Source: Chloroflexota bacterium
GTDB lineage: Bacteria; Chloroflexota; Ktedonobacteria; Ktedonobacterales; Ktedonobacteraceae
Assembly: GCA_005881495.1 (NCBI GenBank)
Contig: VBHI01000200.1
Coordinates: 1 to 44,374 of the forward strand
Length of the DNA: 44,374 nt
Direction: 5' to 3'
The notes beneath the pieces are model-generated. The model was not told where the DNA came from and did no database searches. It was given only the letters and a program-made list of their open reading frames with translations. Within the stretch, counting starts at the first letter, position 1; every line of letters starts with the position of its first letter. Shown here in pieces: positions 25,944-33,738 of the stretch. Made by a program: the position numbers and the translations under genes.

Positions 25944-25972
25944 AATATATCACAGGCACAAATAGATGTCAA
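25944..25972 (-). promoter_or_regulatory. Promoter of rho
   Basis: On the minus strand: TTGACA (25967-25972), a 17-nt spacer, TATATT (25944-25949). The -35 is perfect and the -10 has five of six consensus bases. The expected start near 25937 gives a leader of about 280 nt before the rho GTG. To the right (25973-26169) I see only the region upstream of the next plus-strand gene, with its SD GGAAGGAG but no clear promoter. Confidence 0.7.
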
Positions 25973-26169
25973 GGAATTTTCCCCGTTTTCAGAAATCTGC
26001 CATCCTCTAATATAAATGTCAGCGATATTCATAATCGACTCATCAAGTTACATGATGCTTAGTAAAGCGAAAAACCAATGAAATATGTCAAATGACCCAT
26101 GTTTTCATGTCCAAATTCCGCTATGCTTGGGCGTATAAAGAATAGATACATAGGAAGGAGTTGTAAATC

Positions 26170-26646
26170 ATGCATACACAATGTCTTACAGCCAACGCAA
26201 AGCTCGAAGCAAATGCCGTCTATCCAGGCACAACCATGACTGAGGATCTCATTGCCGATACCTTCATGATAAAGGATTGGTTTGCAACTACCCCTATGCT
26301 TCCAGCGATACCAACGTACCAGACACCTGATGAGGAAGAATTGCACACCTCATTCGAGCATGCCATAAGTGATCGTCTTATCGCTGTAAACAGACGGCTG
26401 AATCTCGTCAGTGGCCCTCTCACTACGTCAGAGCAAGTACACTTACAAATCACGAAGCCATTACAACAAACATACGTTGCAGCCAACGCAACCAATCATA
26501 AGCCAACTCCCCGCTCTACAGACCACGCAAATACAAAGTGGCTGGAAACTACCTGGCAGCGTACTGTCCTGCTCGCCAGCGTGGCCTTGATATTCCTCCT
26601 CGCTGGCTTTGATATTATGGGCCTCCTCGTCTTACATGCACATTAA
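26170..26646 (+). CDS. Small single-pass membrane protein of unknown function
   Basis: A 158-residue protein not matching any family I know. The first ~125 residues are polar with an acidic stretch (TPDEEELHTSFEHAISDRLI) that may form a helix, and one hydrophobic segment lies at the C-terminus (about 132-155, VLLASVALIFLLAGFDIMGLLVL), so it looks tail-anchored with the bulk in the cytoplasm. The start is well supported: GGAAGGAG lies seven bases before ATG 26170. The FtsB/DivIC-like gene begins 12 bp after its stop, so the two are very probably one operon and this protein may be an accessory of the division or envelope protein. Confidence 0.7.
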   Translation: MHTQCLTANAKLEANAVYPGTTMTEDLIADTFMIKDWFATTPMLPAIPTYQTPDEEELHTSFEHAISDRLIAVNRRLNLVSGPLTTSEQVHLQITKPLQQTYVAANATNHKPTPRSTDHANTKWLETTWQRTVLLASVALIFLLAGFDIMGLLVLHAH

Positions 26647-26658
26647 AGGCCTTTACAC

Positions 26659-27219
26659 TTGACCGAACCACCAATTTACCGTAATCTATTATTGAGACCA
26701 GGAAACGTAACGCAACAAGATAACTCGAAGGGAGAGCAGGTGCAACAGCAACCCAGAAAGACGCAATTTTCTTCACGCTACGGAGGAGGCATCCCCAATG
26801 TAACCTCCGCGGTAGGCGTGGAAGAAACAGTCGGTCGCTTACGCGCCAGGCGCAGTTCTCTCTTCACACAGACTGTCATCTGGGTAACAGGGCTGATCTG
26901 CCTGGCACTGCTCCTTAGCTCACTGGCCCAGGCATGGTCCAATAGCCAGTTGATGCAACGCGTTACAAGCGCACAGCAACAGTATCAACAGATTCTGGAC
27001 AAGCACGACTATCTTACAAAACTCGCGAATTATTACAAAGACCCGTTTGTAATCGAGAGCGAAGCTCGCCAGCAACTAGGTTATGTCCGGCCGGGAGAGT
27101 ACCCTGTAATAATCATAAGCTCGACCAGCCAGCAGCAGCCAATCGCTGAACATCACCAACGACCTCCTGTCCAACAAGGCTTCTGGCACGAATGGTGGAA
27201 CGCCTTCTTTGGAAACTAA
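26659..27219 (+). CDS. Septum-formation-initiator-like protein (FtsB/DivIC family)
   Basis: A 186-residue bitopic protein. A basic cytosolic N-terminal part of about 69 residues is followed by one transmembrane helix (about 70-93), a coiled coil (94-125) and the conserved segment DPFVIESEARQQLGYVRPGE (128-147), which is the hallmark of FtsB/DivIC. In other bacteria these proteins join FtsL and FtsQ/DivIB to activate septal wall synthesis. The start appears to be TTG at 26659, since no ATG or GTG fits before the conserved part and the previous gene ends 12 bp upstream with AAAGG nearby. No fts cluster surrounds it, which is usual for isolated DivIC homologues. Confidence 0.75.
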   Translation: MTEPPIYRNLLLRPGNVTQQDNSKGEQVQQQPRKTQFSSRYGGGIPNVTSAVGVEETVGRLRARRSSLFTQTVIWVTGLICLALLLSSLAQAWSNSQLMQRVTSAQQQYQQILDKHDYLTKLANYYKDPFVIESEARQQLGYVRPGEYPVIIISSTSQQQPIAEHHQRPPVQQGFWHEWWNAFFGN

Positions 27220-27261
27220 GTGGGTAGCTCTGCAACAGCACTAAAAAAAGTCCTGATCAGC

Positions 27262-27290
27262 TTGACAACAATTGTATATAGATGTATAAC
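27262..27290 (+). promoter_or_regulatory. Strong promoter in the gap before peptidase C26
   Basis: TTGACA (27262-27267), a 17-nt spacer and TATAAC (27285-27290). It lies 43 bp after the FtsB-like gene and would start transcription near 27297, 184 nt before the end of the terminator at 27480 and about 235 nt before the next start codon. Confidence 0.65.
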
Positions 27291-27296
27291 ATTAAA

Positions 27297-27480
27297 GTAA
27301 CATTGTAAATGCAATGAGGTAAAAACGTGGAACCACACTACCCCTGTACAGAACCAATCCTCGTGTATACTCTGCTCCAGTTTTGGCTGGAGCTTCTTGG
27401 ATTTGGACTCGTCAGGCGTTTCGTCGTTTGAATAGATTTCTCTTTTAACGGAACGCACTTGATAAGCGTTCCGTTTTTTT
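27297..27480 (+). ncRNA. Candidate small structured RNA (possibly 6S-like) or attenuated leader
   Basis: Promoter, structured body and intrinsic terminator define a transcript of about 184 nt. The body folds as an irregular rod: AAACG 27323-27327 with CGTTT 27417-27421; CCTG 27343-27346 with CAGG 27413-27416; CCAATCC 27354-27360 with GGATTTGG 27399-27406 (one bulge); GCTCCAG 27374-27380 with CTGGAGC 27387-27393, loop TTTTGG. Length and the long bulged rod recall 6S RNA, but no sequence signature proves it. The alternative is a cis-acting leader of the peptidase C26 gene, which starts 52 bp after the terminator with its own SD. Confidence 0.5.
27447..27480 (+). terminator. Rho-independent terminator of the candidate RNA
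   Basis: AACGGAACGC (27447-27456) pairs with GCGTTCCGTT (27466-27475), a 10-bp perfect stem with a 9-nt loop, followed by an unbroken T-run to 27480. A textbook intrinsic terminator on the plus strand. Confidence 0.9.
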
Positions 27481-27531
27481 ATTACAAAACCAATGAACTC
27501 ATTTTTATTGTTCGTATGAAGGAGTACATGT

Positions 27532-28302
27532 ATGCGTCCATTAATCGGCATTCCTTGTCAGGCAGACTACCGTGAAGGGTCTGGCCGTCCCATTTATTGC
27601 AATAATCGCTCCTACGTCCATGCTATCGAACACGCGGGTGGTGTTCCCGTTCTCATTCCAATGGTTAACGACCTTGGAACGCTTCATACTCTCCTTGAAC
27701 GCCTGGATGGTATATTATTCTCCGGCGGAACCGACATTCAACCCGTACACTATGGTGAAGACCCTCATCCCCTGCTTGGTAAAGTAGACAAGCAGCTCGA
27801 CGAGCTAGAATTAACAATGGCGCGCTGGGCATTAGCAGAAAATATACCCACCCTTGGCGTCTGTCGTGGGATGCAGCTTGTCAATGTTGCCCTCGGTGGT
27901 ACCCTCTACCAGGACGTGGATGCCCTGGCCTCACCGACTATCAAGCACAGTACACGTGAATTGCCACGCAACACACTCATACACAGCATACATATCGAAG
28001 AGGGCAGCAAAATGGAGGAAATCTTCGGTACGCGCGAAATCCTGGTCAATAGCCTTCATCACCAGGCAGTAAAAGAACCTGGCCGCGGTGTACGTATCAG
28101 CGGTCGCGCCGAAGATGGCATCGCCGAGCTACTTGAAGTCCCAGAAAAACACTTTGTCGCCGCCGCCCAGGGTCACCCAGAAGAAATCTACATGCTCGAA
28201 CCCGTCTGGGCCAACCTCTTCAGCGCCTTTGTTGAGTCTTGCAGCACTCGCAATACTTCAACACTTGTCATGAGTAGCCTACAGGTAGCCTTCGGCGCCT
28301 GA
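27532..28302 (+). CDS. Class I glutamine-amidotransferase-like peptidase C26 (gamma-glutamyl-GABA hydrolase type)
   Basis: A 256-residue cytosolic hydrolase. The nucleophile elbow is LGVCRGMQ (Cys111), and AAQGHPEE supplies His215 and Glu217, completing the triad; LFSGGTDIQPVHY (62-74) is the conserved loop seen in PuuD-type enzymes. Members hydrolyse gamma-glutamyl amides, for example gamma-glutamyl-GABA in putrescine breakdown. No other putrescine genes are beside it, so the substrate is open. GAAGGAG precedes ATG 27532. A hairpin follows the gene at 28318. It lies behind a strong promoter and an intrinsic terminator, so expression may depend on read-through or on another promoter. Confidence 0.88.
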   Translation: MRPLIGIPCQADYREGSGRPIYCNNRSYVHAIEHAGGVPVLIPMVNDLGTLHTLLERLDGILFSGGTDIQPVHYGEDPHPLLGKVDKQLDELELTMARWALAENIPTLGVCRGMQLVNVALGGTLYQDVDALASPTIKHSTRELPRNTLIHSIHIEEGSKMEEIFGTREILVNSLHHQAVKEPGRGVRISGRAEDGIAELLEVPEKHFVAAAQGHPEEIYMLEPVWANLFSAFVESCSTRNTSTLVMSSLQVAFGA

Positions 28303-28317
28303 ACAACATACCAGGAC

Positions 28318-28348
28318 ATGAGGTGTGGGGAAAGATCCCACACCTCAT
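28318..28348. terminator. Hairpin between the convergent C26 and GAF genes
   Basis: ATGAGGTGTGGG (28318-28329) pairs with CCCACACCTCAT (28337-28348), a 12-bp perfect stem with a 7-nt loop, 15 bp after the C26 stop codon. It lacks a U-tract but is strong and lies between convergent genes, so it probably ends transcripts from one or both sides. Confidence 0.6.
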
Positions 28349-28462
28349 TAAGGAGATCAAGAACGTCGTCACAGTCGTTGCCAAGACGCGTCATTATTGG
28401 ACAGAGCACTGCCTTGCACCTGGCTAAAGTATCCTTCAATGGCACGAGGCACAGCAGGCAGA

Positions 28463-29356
28463 TCACTTCTGCTCAGAATGCTCTTCGTGAGAAAGGCGCT
28501 GCTGCAGGTGTAACTGACCAATTTCTTCAAATTCGGCTTCCATATCCCTGCGCACAAAAAGTTCTGCCTCCTGGCGCGAAATTCCCTTTTGTCGTACGCA
28601 GGCGATGATCCGATTGACATATGAGTGGCTGATCTCCGCGCGCTGCCACTTTAAATTGGGCATCGGCCGCAGGTTTAAGAGCGAGAAAGGGTGAAATTCA
28701 TGCTCGCGGAAGGCAAGCGACAACAGTTGCGCATACTCAATCACCGCTTGACAGGTCATTGGACGAGTAAAAAAGCGGGGTTGTGTGCTCGAAATAATCA
28801 AAACACCTGCGACACGTCCCGCGCGCTTCACCGGATAAGCACAGGCGCTGCGCTCAAATTCGTCAATCTCGACCTGTGAACGTTCACTTTCGCTGAAATT
28901 GTCCCACGTCTGTAGACGATCAAGCATAGCCGTATTTCCCGCCAGCGTGGTACTCCCCAGGTATGTATGATTCTCAAGCGCAAAGGTCCAGGGATAATTT
29001 CCTCGCATCGTTACTTCAACCAGCGAGTGCACACCATCCTCACGAGCAGGCATCAATTTCGCATAGGTAATCGCTAGCCCCCGGCGTTCAGCGTCAAGGT
29101 GAAGCAGTGCATGTTCAAATATTGCCTGGGTAATCTGCCACTGGCGGGCGTCATCATCAATAACCGTTGTAAACAATTCTACGACGCGACGATAAATATC
29201 CTCATGAACTCCGGTCAAATCAGCGCGCTCTTGATATCCGTTTTCAGCTACAACAGGGTGTTCCGGCTTCTCCTGAGTAGGCACAAAAACTTTCTTCTGT
29301 TTCTTTGGGCGCCCCCGCCTTCTCGGCTGCCCAGCTGAGTCATCCCCAGGACTCAT
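28463..29356 (-). CDS. GAF-like sensor protein with N-terminal AT-hook and C-terminal helical domain
   Basis: A 297-residue protein. Residues 12-22 (RRRGRPKKQKK) form an AT-hook, a minor-groove DNA-binding motif. The middle (about 65-225) has the length and pattern of a GAF-type sensor domain (AIFEHALLHLDAERRGLAIT; ERSACAYPVKRAGRVAGVLI; FFTRPMTCQAVIEYAQLLSLAF). The last ~70 residues (SHSYVNRIIACVRQKGISRQ, EAELFVRRDMEAEFEEIG) are helical and charged and might be a dimerisation or second DNA-binding part. It is probably a ligand-responsive DNA-binding regulator, but neither ligand nor target is known. AAGGGA precedes ATG 29356. It is divergent from the methyltransferase gene and may control it; that is inference. 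Confidence 0.6.
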   Translation of the reverse strand: MSPGDDSAGQPRRRGRPKKQKKVFVPTQEKPEHPVVAENGYQERADLTGVHEDIYRRVVELFTTVIDDDARQWQITQAIFEHALLHLDAERRGLAITYAKLMPAREDGVHSLVEVTMRGNYPWTFALENHTYLGSTTLAGNTAMLDRLQTWDNFSESERSQVEIDEFERSACAYPVKRAGRVAGVLIISSTQPRFFTRPMTCQAVIEYAQLLSLAFREHEFHPFSLLNLRPMPNLKWQRAEISHSYVNRIIACVRQKGISRQEAELFVRRDMEAEFEEIGQLHLQQRLSHEEHSEQK

Positions 29357-29690
29357 ATTACATTCCCTTCTTCAGCGCAAAAATACATCATGATACAAGA
29401 TACAGTGTTTTTGATTATTAGCTGAATGACCTATGAGTAGTATACCACAAAACGCATACAATGTTTTACATAACCATTCCGAAAGGATGCAGGGGGGACG
29501 ATTGCCCCGGTAAGCTATCTTTTCTATCTCACTTCAGCCAGATGTATCTTCTCATATATCACAATGTAAATCACAAAAGTACTACAATGTTAAACATATA
29601 TTGCCTTTTCAAATTATCATCTGTTATACTTTCATCACTAATTTAAACATCCTGGTGTTTCAAATAATCTAATGAGACGGGGGAAAGGTT
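29357..29690. other. Divergent intergenic region between the GAF protein and methyltransferase genes
   Basis: A 334-bp AT-rich gap. A plausible plus-strand promoter is TTGCCT (29601-29606), 18 nt, TATACT (29625-29630), about 60 bp before the methyltransferase ATG, which has GGGGGAAAGG as ribosome binding site. No second gene or strong hairpin is evident. Confidence 0.5.
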
Positions 29691-30605
29691 ATGGCAACTA
29701 ACAATACCGTTCACGTAAATGAGTGTGGTCTGCCACTCAACGCCATTGAATGGCTAGAAACGCACCACATCAGCAAAATCGTTGAGCGGAGGCAAATGAT
29801 ACGCGATCTCCAACTGAAAACAGGGAGTTTCATAGTTGATGCAGGCTGCGGACCTGGTCTATGGACACCACTCCTGGCCGAAACTATCGGACCACGTGGC
29901 CGCATCATCGGCGTAGATATTTCAGCGGAAGCTTTGGTCACGGCACAGCAGCGCAGTTATAAACAATGGTATCGCAGGCAAGTACAGTATAAATGCGCTG
30001 CATTTGAGGAATTACCGATCGCACCAGGCTCTGCCGATGTTATTTTTAGCGCGAACGTGAGCCAGTATCTCCAGAAGCCAATAGATACCTTTGCCGCAAT
30101 GGGGCGCTATTTAACCAATGGGGGGCGCCTCGTCATCAAAGATATAGATTTCGGTACGCTGCGCTTTCACAATATTGATCCTGGCTTGCAGGCGCGGGTC
30201 TTCCAGGCCCGAGAACATTGGGAACAGGTGCGTCTAGACGAGGGTTACACCTTTGAGGATAGCTGGGTTGGCTCAAAGCTCGCGGGCTACCTCCGTGCAG
30301 CTGGATACGAAAATGTCCAGGAGAAGAGCTACCGCATTCTACGAAAATACCCGCTATCCAGGGAGTATCGCTGCTATCTACAAGGCATAGCCGAGTGGTT
30401 CGTCAGTGAGGGAGCACCGCTGCTTGCGGGCGAGGATCTGACCAATTGGCTACAGTGTTTTCTGAACGAGTACGAGACTCAGAATGTCCTGGACCAGGAG
30501 TCATTCGCCAGCGAAGAGACCGAGTTTATTGTAACCGGCGTCTGGAATAAGCGTCCTGCCACAAATATACGCTATTTCCATAGGCGTGCCATCGTATCAT
30601 CCTGA
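29691..30605 (+). CDS. SAM-dependent class I methyltransferase
   Basis: A 304-residue protein with a Rossmann methyltransferase core. Motif I is VDAGCGPGLW (49-58), the acidic loop is IIGVDISAEAL, motif II is AFEELPIAPGSADVIFSANV and motif III includes YLTNGGRLVIKDID. After the core there is a helical C-terminal part of ~120 residues rich in aromatic residues, probably the substrate site. The ubiE-like layout suggests a small-molecule or lipid substrate, but nothing fixes it. The SD is GGGGGAAAGG before ATG 29691. A perfect bidirectional terminator follows. Monocistronic by its flanks. Confidence 0.85.
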   Translation: MATNNTVHVNECGLPLNAIEWLETHHISKIVERRQMIRDLQLKTGSFIVDAGCGPGLWTPLLAETIGPRGRIIGVDISAEALVTAQQRSYKQWYRRQVQYKCAAFEELPIAPGSADVIFSANVSQYLQKPIDTFAAMGRYLTNGGRLVIKDIDFGTLRFHNIDPGLQARVFQAREHWEQVRLDEGYTFEDSWVGSKLAGYLRAAGYENVQEKSYRILRKYPLSREYRCYLQGIAEWFVSEGAPLLAGEDLTNWLQCFLNEYETQNVLDQESFASEETEFIVTGVWNKRPATNIRYFHRRAIVSS

Positions 30606-30635
30606 ACACGATCTCCCCTTTTATCTACACAAAAA

Positions 30636-30672
30636 ACAAAATAAAACGGCCTTGAAGGCCGTTTTATTTTGT
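30636..30672. terminator. Bidirectional intrinsic terminator
   Basis: ACAAAATAAAACGGCC (30636-30651) pairs perfectly over 16 bp with its complement at 30657-30672 around a 5-nt loop. An A-run precedes and a T-run follows, so it works for the methyltransferase gene (plus) and for the small gene at 30697 (minus). Confidence 0.92.
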
Positions 30673-30696
30673 TTTTTTACTCCTCGACTCGACGTT

Positions 30697-30927
30697 CTAC
30701 GGTGTGTTATTCAACTGCTCAGCAATCATCGCAATAGCAATATCACCCACTAATGATTGCAATTGGCCATGAAGTTGACCCATATTCTCCATGCGAGCCG
30801 TGATGAATGCATGCTGCGAGGTTCCGCTGGCCAGGCCGGTAAGACCACGTTGCGCAGCCTCATACTCTTCACTAATTTGGGATAACAGCCTTGCTACTTC
30901 ACTTCTCTGCTCCTGAGCTCCTAGCAT
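30697..30927 (-). CDS. Small helical protein of unknown function
   Basis: A 76-residue soluble protein beginning MLGAQEQRSEVARLLSQISE. It is predicted almost wholly helical by eye, with a Gly-rich hinge (RGLTGLASGTSQHAF) and no cysteines or membrane segment. The start at 30927 has GGAGGG four bases upstream, so the gene looks real despite its size; the longer frame to 30963 has no SD. It ends just before the shared bidirectional terminator. No family is recognised. Confidence 0.65.
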   Translation of the reverse strand: MLGAQEQRSEVARLLSQISEEYEAAQRGLTGLASGTSQHAFITARMENMGQLHGQLQSLVGDIAIAMIAEQLNNTP

Positions 30928-31244
30928 AGTTCCCTCCTGATTGCTGTAGTGACCTCTGAGCAACTTATACGTACGATTGATGTGATAATTGCAGCCGACA
31001 AATGTGTGATTGTTATTACAATGTTATTACTTGTTAGATACAAGAGCCAAACACACGTTTACACATTTATAGTATGCATGATATTACCCCTGTTGTCTAG
31101 TGTTTTGAGGGCCTTTTTTAACAATCAGGCTCTTTTTATGTGATATTTACATGTTTTTGTGCATGTACATACATCAGTATAAACAAAGTGATGTGTTCCT
31201 TATTATAAAGAGACGAATGATAGCGAGGAAAATTAACAAGCTTA
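30928..31244. other. AT-rich gap upstream of the 76-aa gene
   Basis: About 317 bp, AT-rich, between the small gene and the terminator of the fatty-acid operon. It should hold the promoter of the small gene on the minus strand; a TATAAG near 30967 could be a -10 but has no good -35. A plus-strand frame at 30949-31143 has no SD and looks spurious. Confidence 0.35.
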
Positions 31245-31294
31245 AGCACCAATGAGAAAGGGAGACACTGCAATCTCCCTTTCTCATTGGTGCT
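31245..31294. terminator. Terminator of the fatty-acid beta-oxidation operon
   Basis: A 21-bp perfect stem (31245-31265 with 31274-31294) and an 8-nt loop, 22 bp after the fadN stop on the minus strand. The central part is GAGAAAGGGAGA / TCTCCCTTTCTC. There is only a weak T-rich tail, but the stem is by far the strongest in the window. Confidence 0.8.
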
Positions 31295-31315
31295 CATTAC
31301 CCTTAGAAGTAGTGC

Positions 31316-33736
31316 TTAGTTGCGTAATGGCTTACCTGTCATCAAAATTGCCTGCATCCTATCCTGAGTCTTTTCCATGCCGCAGAGAGTAAGGAAGGCT
31401 TCCCGCTCCAGGTCAAGGACATACTGCTCAGTAACCGGGGTATTGGGCGAACACTCTCCGCCCGTCAGCACACGGGCGAGATGACGAGCAATCACCGCGT
31501 CATGCTCGCTCACCTTTCCTGTCACTAAAAGGTTTTCAACTTGCTGCTCCAGCACCAGGCGAGCACCTGGCCCTGGCAGAATCATCATTGATGGCTGGGC
31601 GGGCTGCCACTTGCCCGCTGCTTGAGCATCGGCCAGGCGCAAGGCATCGGCTCTGGCGTCACGTAACAACAGGTCACGATTTGTCGTAATGGCATCGCTT
31701 TTTCGCAGAAAACGCAGTTCCTGCGCTTCCACTGCGCTGGTAGAGACAGTGGCAACGGCAATGATCTCAAAAGCGCGGCGCGAAGGCGTAAACGGTCCCC
31801 CGGTCTTGCCCGCTTTTTGACTCTCCAAACTGGCTCCGTAGCGTAATAGCAGTTCTTTACAGCCACCTCCCGCCGGGATCAGGCCAACTCCAACCTCAAC
31901 CAGGCCGATATAGGATTCTGCGTAAACACGCGCATGGTTGGTGTGCATAATGATCTCACAACCACCCCCCAGCGCCCGGCCCGCCGGTGCCGCAACGACC
32001 GGAATAGGACCATATTTCAGCAATTGGTGCGCCTGTTGCAATCCATTGATTGCCCCTTCCAGCATCTTCCACTCCCCCTGCCTGGAGCCCATCAGCGCCA
32101 GCAGCAGATTGGCTCCCGCCGAGAAGTCCGCCGCTTCGTTGCCAATGACTACTGCCCGGAATTGTTTCTGTCCCTCTTCGGCAACGTAACGCAACATCTC
32201 GATGATGCCTTCATCAATCGAGTTCATTTTCGTATGGAACTCGACACAGGCTATCCCATCGCCCAGGTCGATCAGCGCAGCAGAGCCATTATCTCGAATG
32301 AGCCCACTCTTTGCAGCGCCGGCAACCCCTCCCACATGTCCACTTTTCAGGGCCTCCAATGAGATCGTTCCCTCTGGTGTTAGCACCGGTTTGTAGCTGT
32401 GAGTATGAAAATCAAAGTACTGGCGCTGCCCCGTCGTACCAATATAGAATGTGCCCTGGCCGTCCACCTGGACGTGCCGTACAAGTTGCGGTATATCCCG
32501 GCCTTGTAGCACTTTCTGCATAACATCAGGATGTTGTAGCAGTACGTCCCAGACCTCGAAGCTGCCCATTTCAAAGTTAAAGCCCCAGCGCATGGCTTCA
32601 TCAATAGCGACAATGCTATCAGCGATCTCCATGGCAAGGTCTGCTGCATAGATCAACGAATCTGCCGTCGTCTGTCTCGCTAATTGTGCTGCCCGGTCAT
32701 CCCCAGACAGGATAGTCAATATGCGCTTTGCCGGGTCGCTGATATTGCGCGCCTCTCCGATGGAGGGATAGCGCACCTTCTGCTGCGGCTGGTACTCCAG
32801 GGTATTCAGGTTAAGTTCCAGGATGGTCGATCCGCCCTCTGGACTTTTGATGCGTTTATAAAAGCCCTGGCCGCTTTTTTCACCGAGCCAGCCGCGGCGA
32901 ATCATCTCACGGACAACCTCCGGCATACGGAAAGTCTCGCGTTGGGGATCTTCTGCCGCATTTATATACAGGTTATCGGCGACATTGACCAGCGTATCCA
33001 GGCCGGACAGGTCAGCGGTGCGGAAGGCCGCCGATTTAGGCCGCCCCATAGTTGGCCCCAGGATAGCATCGACCTCGCTGATACTATAGCCTTCGCTCAG
33101 CGCATACCGAAACGTCGCCATAAACCCGTAGGTGCCGATACGGTTGGCAATGAAGTTTGGGGTATCCTTGCAAAAGACAACTCCCTTGCCAAGCACTTCC
33201 GTGGCAAATTGCTGCATAAACTGCAACAAAGCTGGATCAGTGTCAACATCGGGCACAATTTCCAACAGGCGCATGTAGCGCACCGGGTTGAAGAAGTGTG
33301 TAATCAAGAAGTGCTGGCGGAAATCCTCGCTGCGCCCTTCGGTGAGCAAATGTGCAGGTAGCCCGGATGTATTAGAACTGATGATAGTACCCGGAGTCAG
33401 CACTTGCTCAACTTTGGTGTAAAGGGCGTGTTTGATGTTCAGTCGCTCGACGACCGCCTCGATAATCCAATCGACGTCGGCCAGGTCCTCCAGGTCGTCC
33501 TCGATATTACCCACCGTCACAAGACTGGCAGCACGTTTACTATAAAAAGCCGCGGGACGGGCTTTGAGTACCTTTTCCAACCCCATGCGAGCTATCTTAT
33601 CGCGATCTCTTCCAGCATCCGGCGGTACGATATCGAGCAGGAGGCTGGGGATTCCGACGTTAGCGAGATGCGCGGCAATTGCCGCTCCCATCACTCCTGC
33701 GCCTAGCACCGCGGCTTTGCGAATATGATATGTCAT
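31316..33736 (-). CDS. fadN: Bifunctional 3-hydroxyacyl-CoA dehydrogenase / enoyl-CoA hydratase (FadN type)
   Basis: An 806-residue enzyme of beta-oxidation that hydrates enoyl-CoA and then oxidises the 3-hydroxyacyl-CoA. Dehydrogenase first: NAD motif AAVLGAGVMGAAIA at residues 8-21, the SSNTSGLP and HFFNPVRYMRLLEIV region with the catalytic His, and KDTPNFIANRIG. The hydratase/isomerase (crotonase) part follows in the C-terminal third, with VVAAPAGRALGGGCEIIMHT as oxyanion region and EVGVGLIPAGGG. This order, dehydrogenase before hydratase, is that of Bacillus FadN and opposite to E. coli FadB. ATG 33736 starts two bases after the thiolase stop, with GAGAGG inside the thiolase end, so translation is coupled. 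Last gene of the operon. Confidence 0.92.
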   Translation of the reverse strand: MTYHIRKAAVLGAGVMGAAIAAHLANVGIPSLLLDIVPPDAGRDRDKIARMGLEKVLKARPAAFYSKRAASLVTVGNIEDDLEDLADVDWIIEAVVERLNIKHALYTKVEQVLTPGTIISSNTSGLPAHLLTEGRSEDFRQHFLITHFFNPVRYMRLLEIVPDVDTDPALLQFMQQFATEVLGKGVVFCKDTPNFIANRIGTYGFMATFRYALSEGYSISEVDAILGPTMGRPKSAAFRTADLSGLDTLVNVADNLYINAAEDPQRETFRMPEVVREMIRRGWLGEKSGQGFYKRIKSPEGGSTILELNLNTLEYQPQQKVRYPSIGEARNISDPAKRILTILSGDDRAAQLARQTTADSLIYAADLAMEIADSIVAIDEAMRWGFNFEMGSFEVWDVLLQHPDVMQKVLQGRDIPQLVRHVQVDGQGTFYIGTTGQRQYFDFHTHSYKPVLTPEGTISLEALKSGHVGGVAGAAKSGLIRDNGSAALIDLGDGIACVEFHTKMNSIDEGIIEMLRYVAEEGQKQFRAVVIGNEAADFSAGANLLLALMGSRQGEWKMLEGAINGLQQAHQLLKYGPIPVVAAPAGRALGGGCEIIMHTNHARVYAESYIGLVEVGVGLIPAGGGCKELLLRYGASLESQKAGKTGGPFTPSRRAFEIIAVATVSTSAVEAQELRFLRKSDAITTNRDLLLRDARADALRLADAQAAGKWQPAQPSMMILPGPGARLVLEQQVENLLVTGKVSEHDAVIARHLARVLTGGECSPNTPVTEQYVLDLEREAFLTLCGMEKTQDRMQAILMTGKPLRN

Positions 33737-33738
33737 AA

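Noticed and set aside
27327..27336. GTGGAACCAC, resembling the T-box sequence of tRNA-sensing leaders
   Set aside because: It sits at the 5' end of the predicted transcript with no room for a stem I, and far from the terminator; the downstream gene is not a typical T-box target. Likely chance.
32684..33361. Plus-strand frame of 225 codons
   Set aside because: Antisense to fadN; long only because of codon composition.
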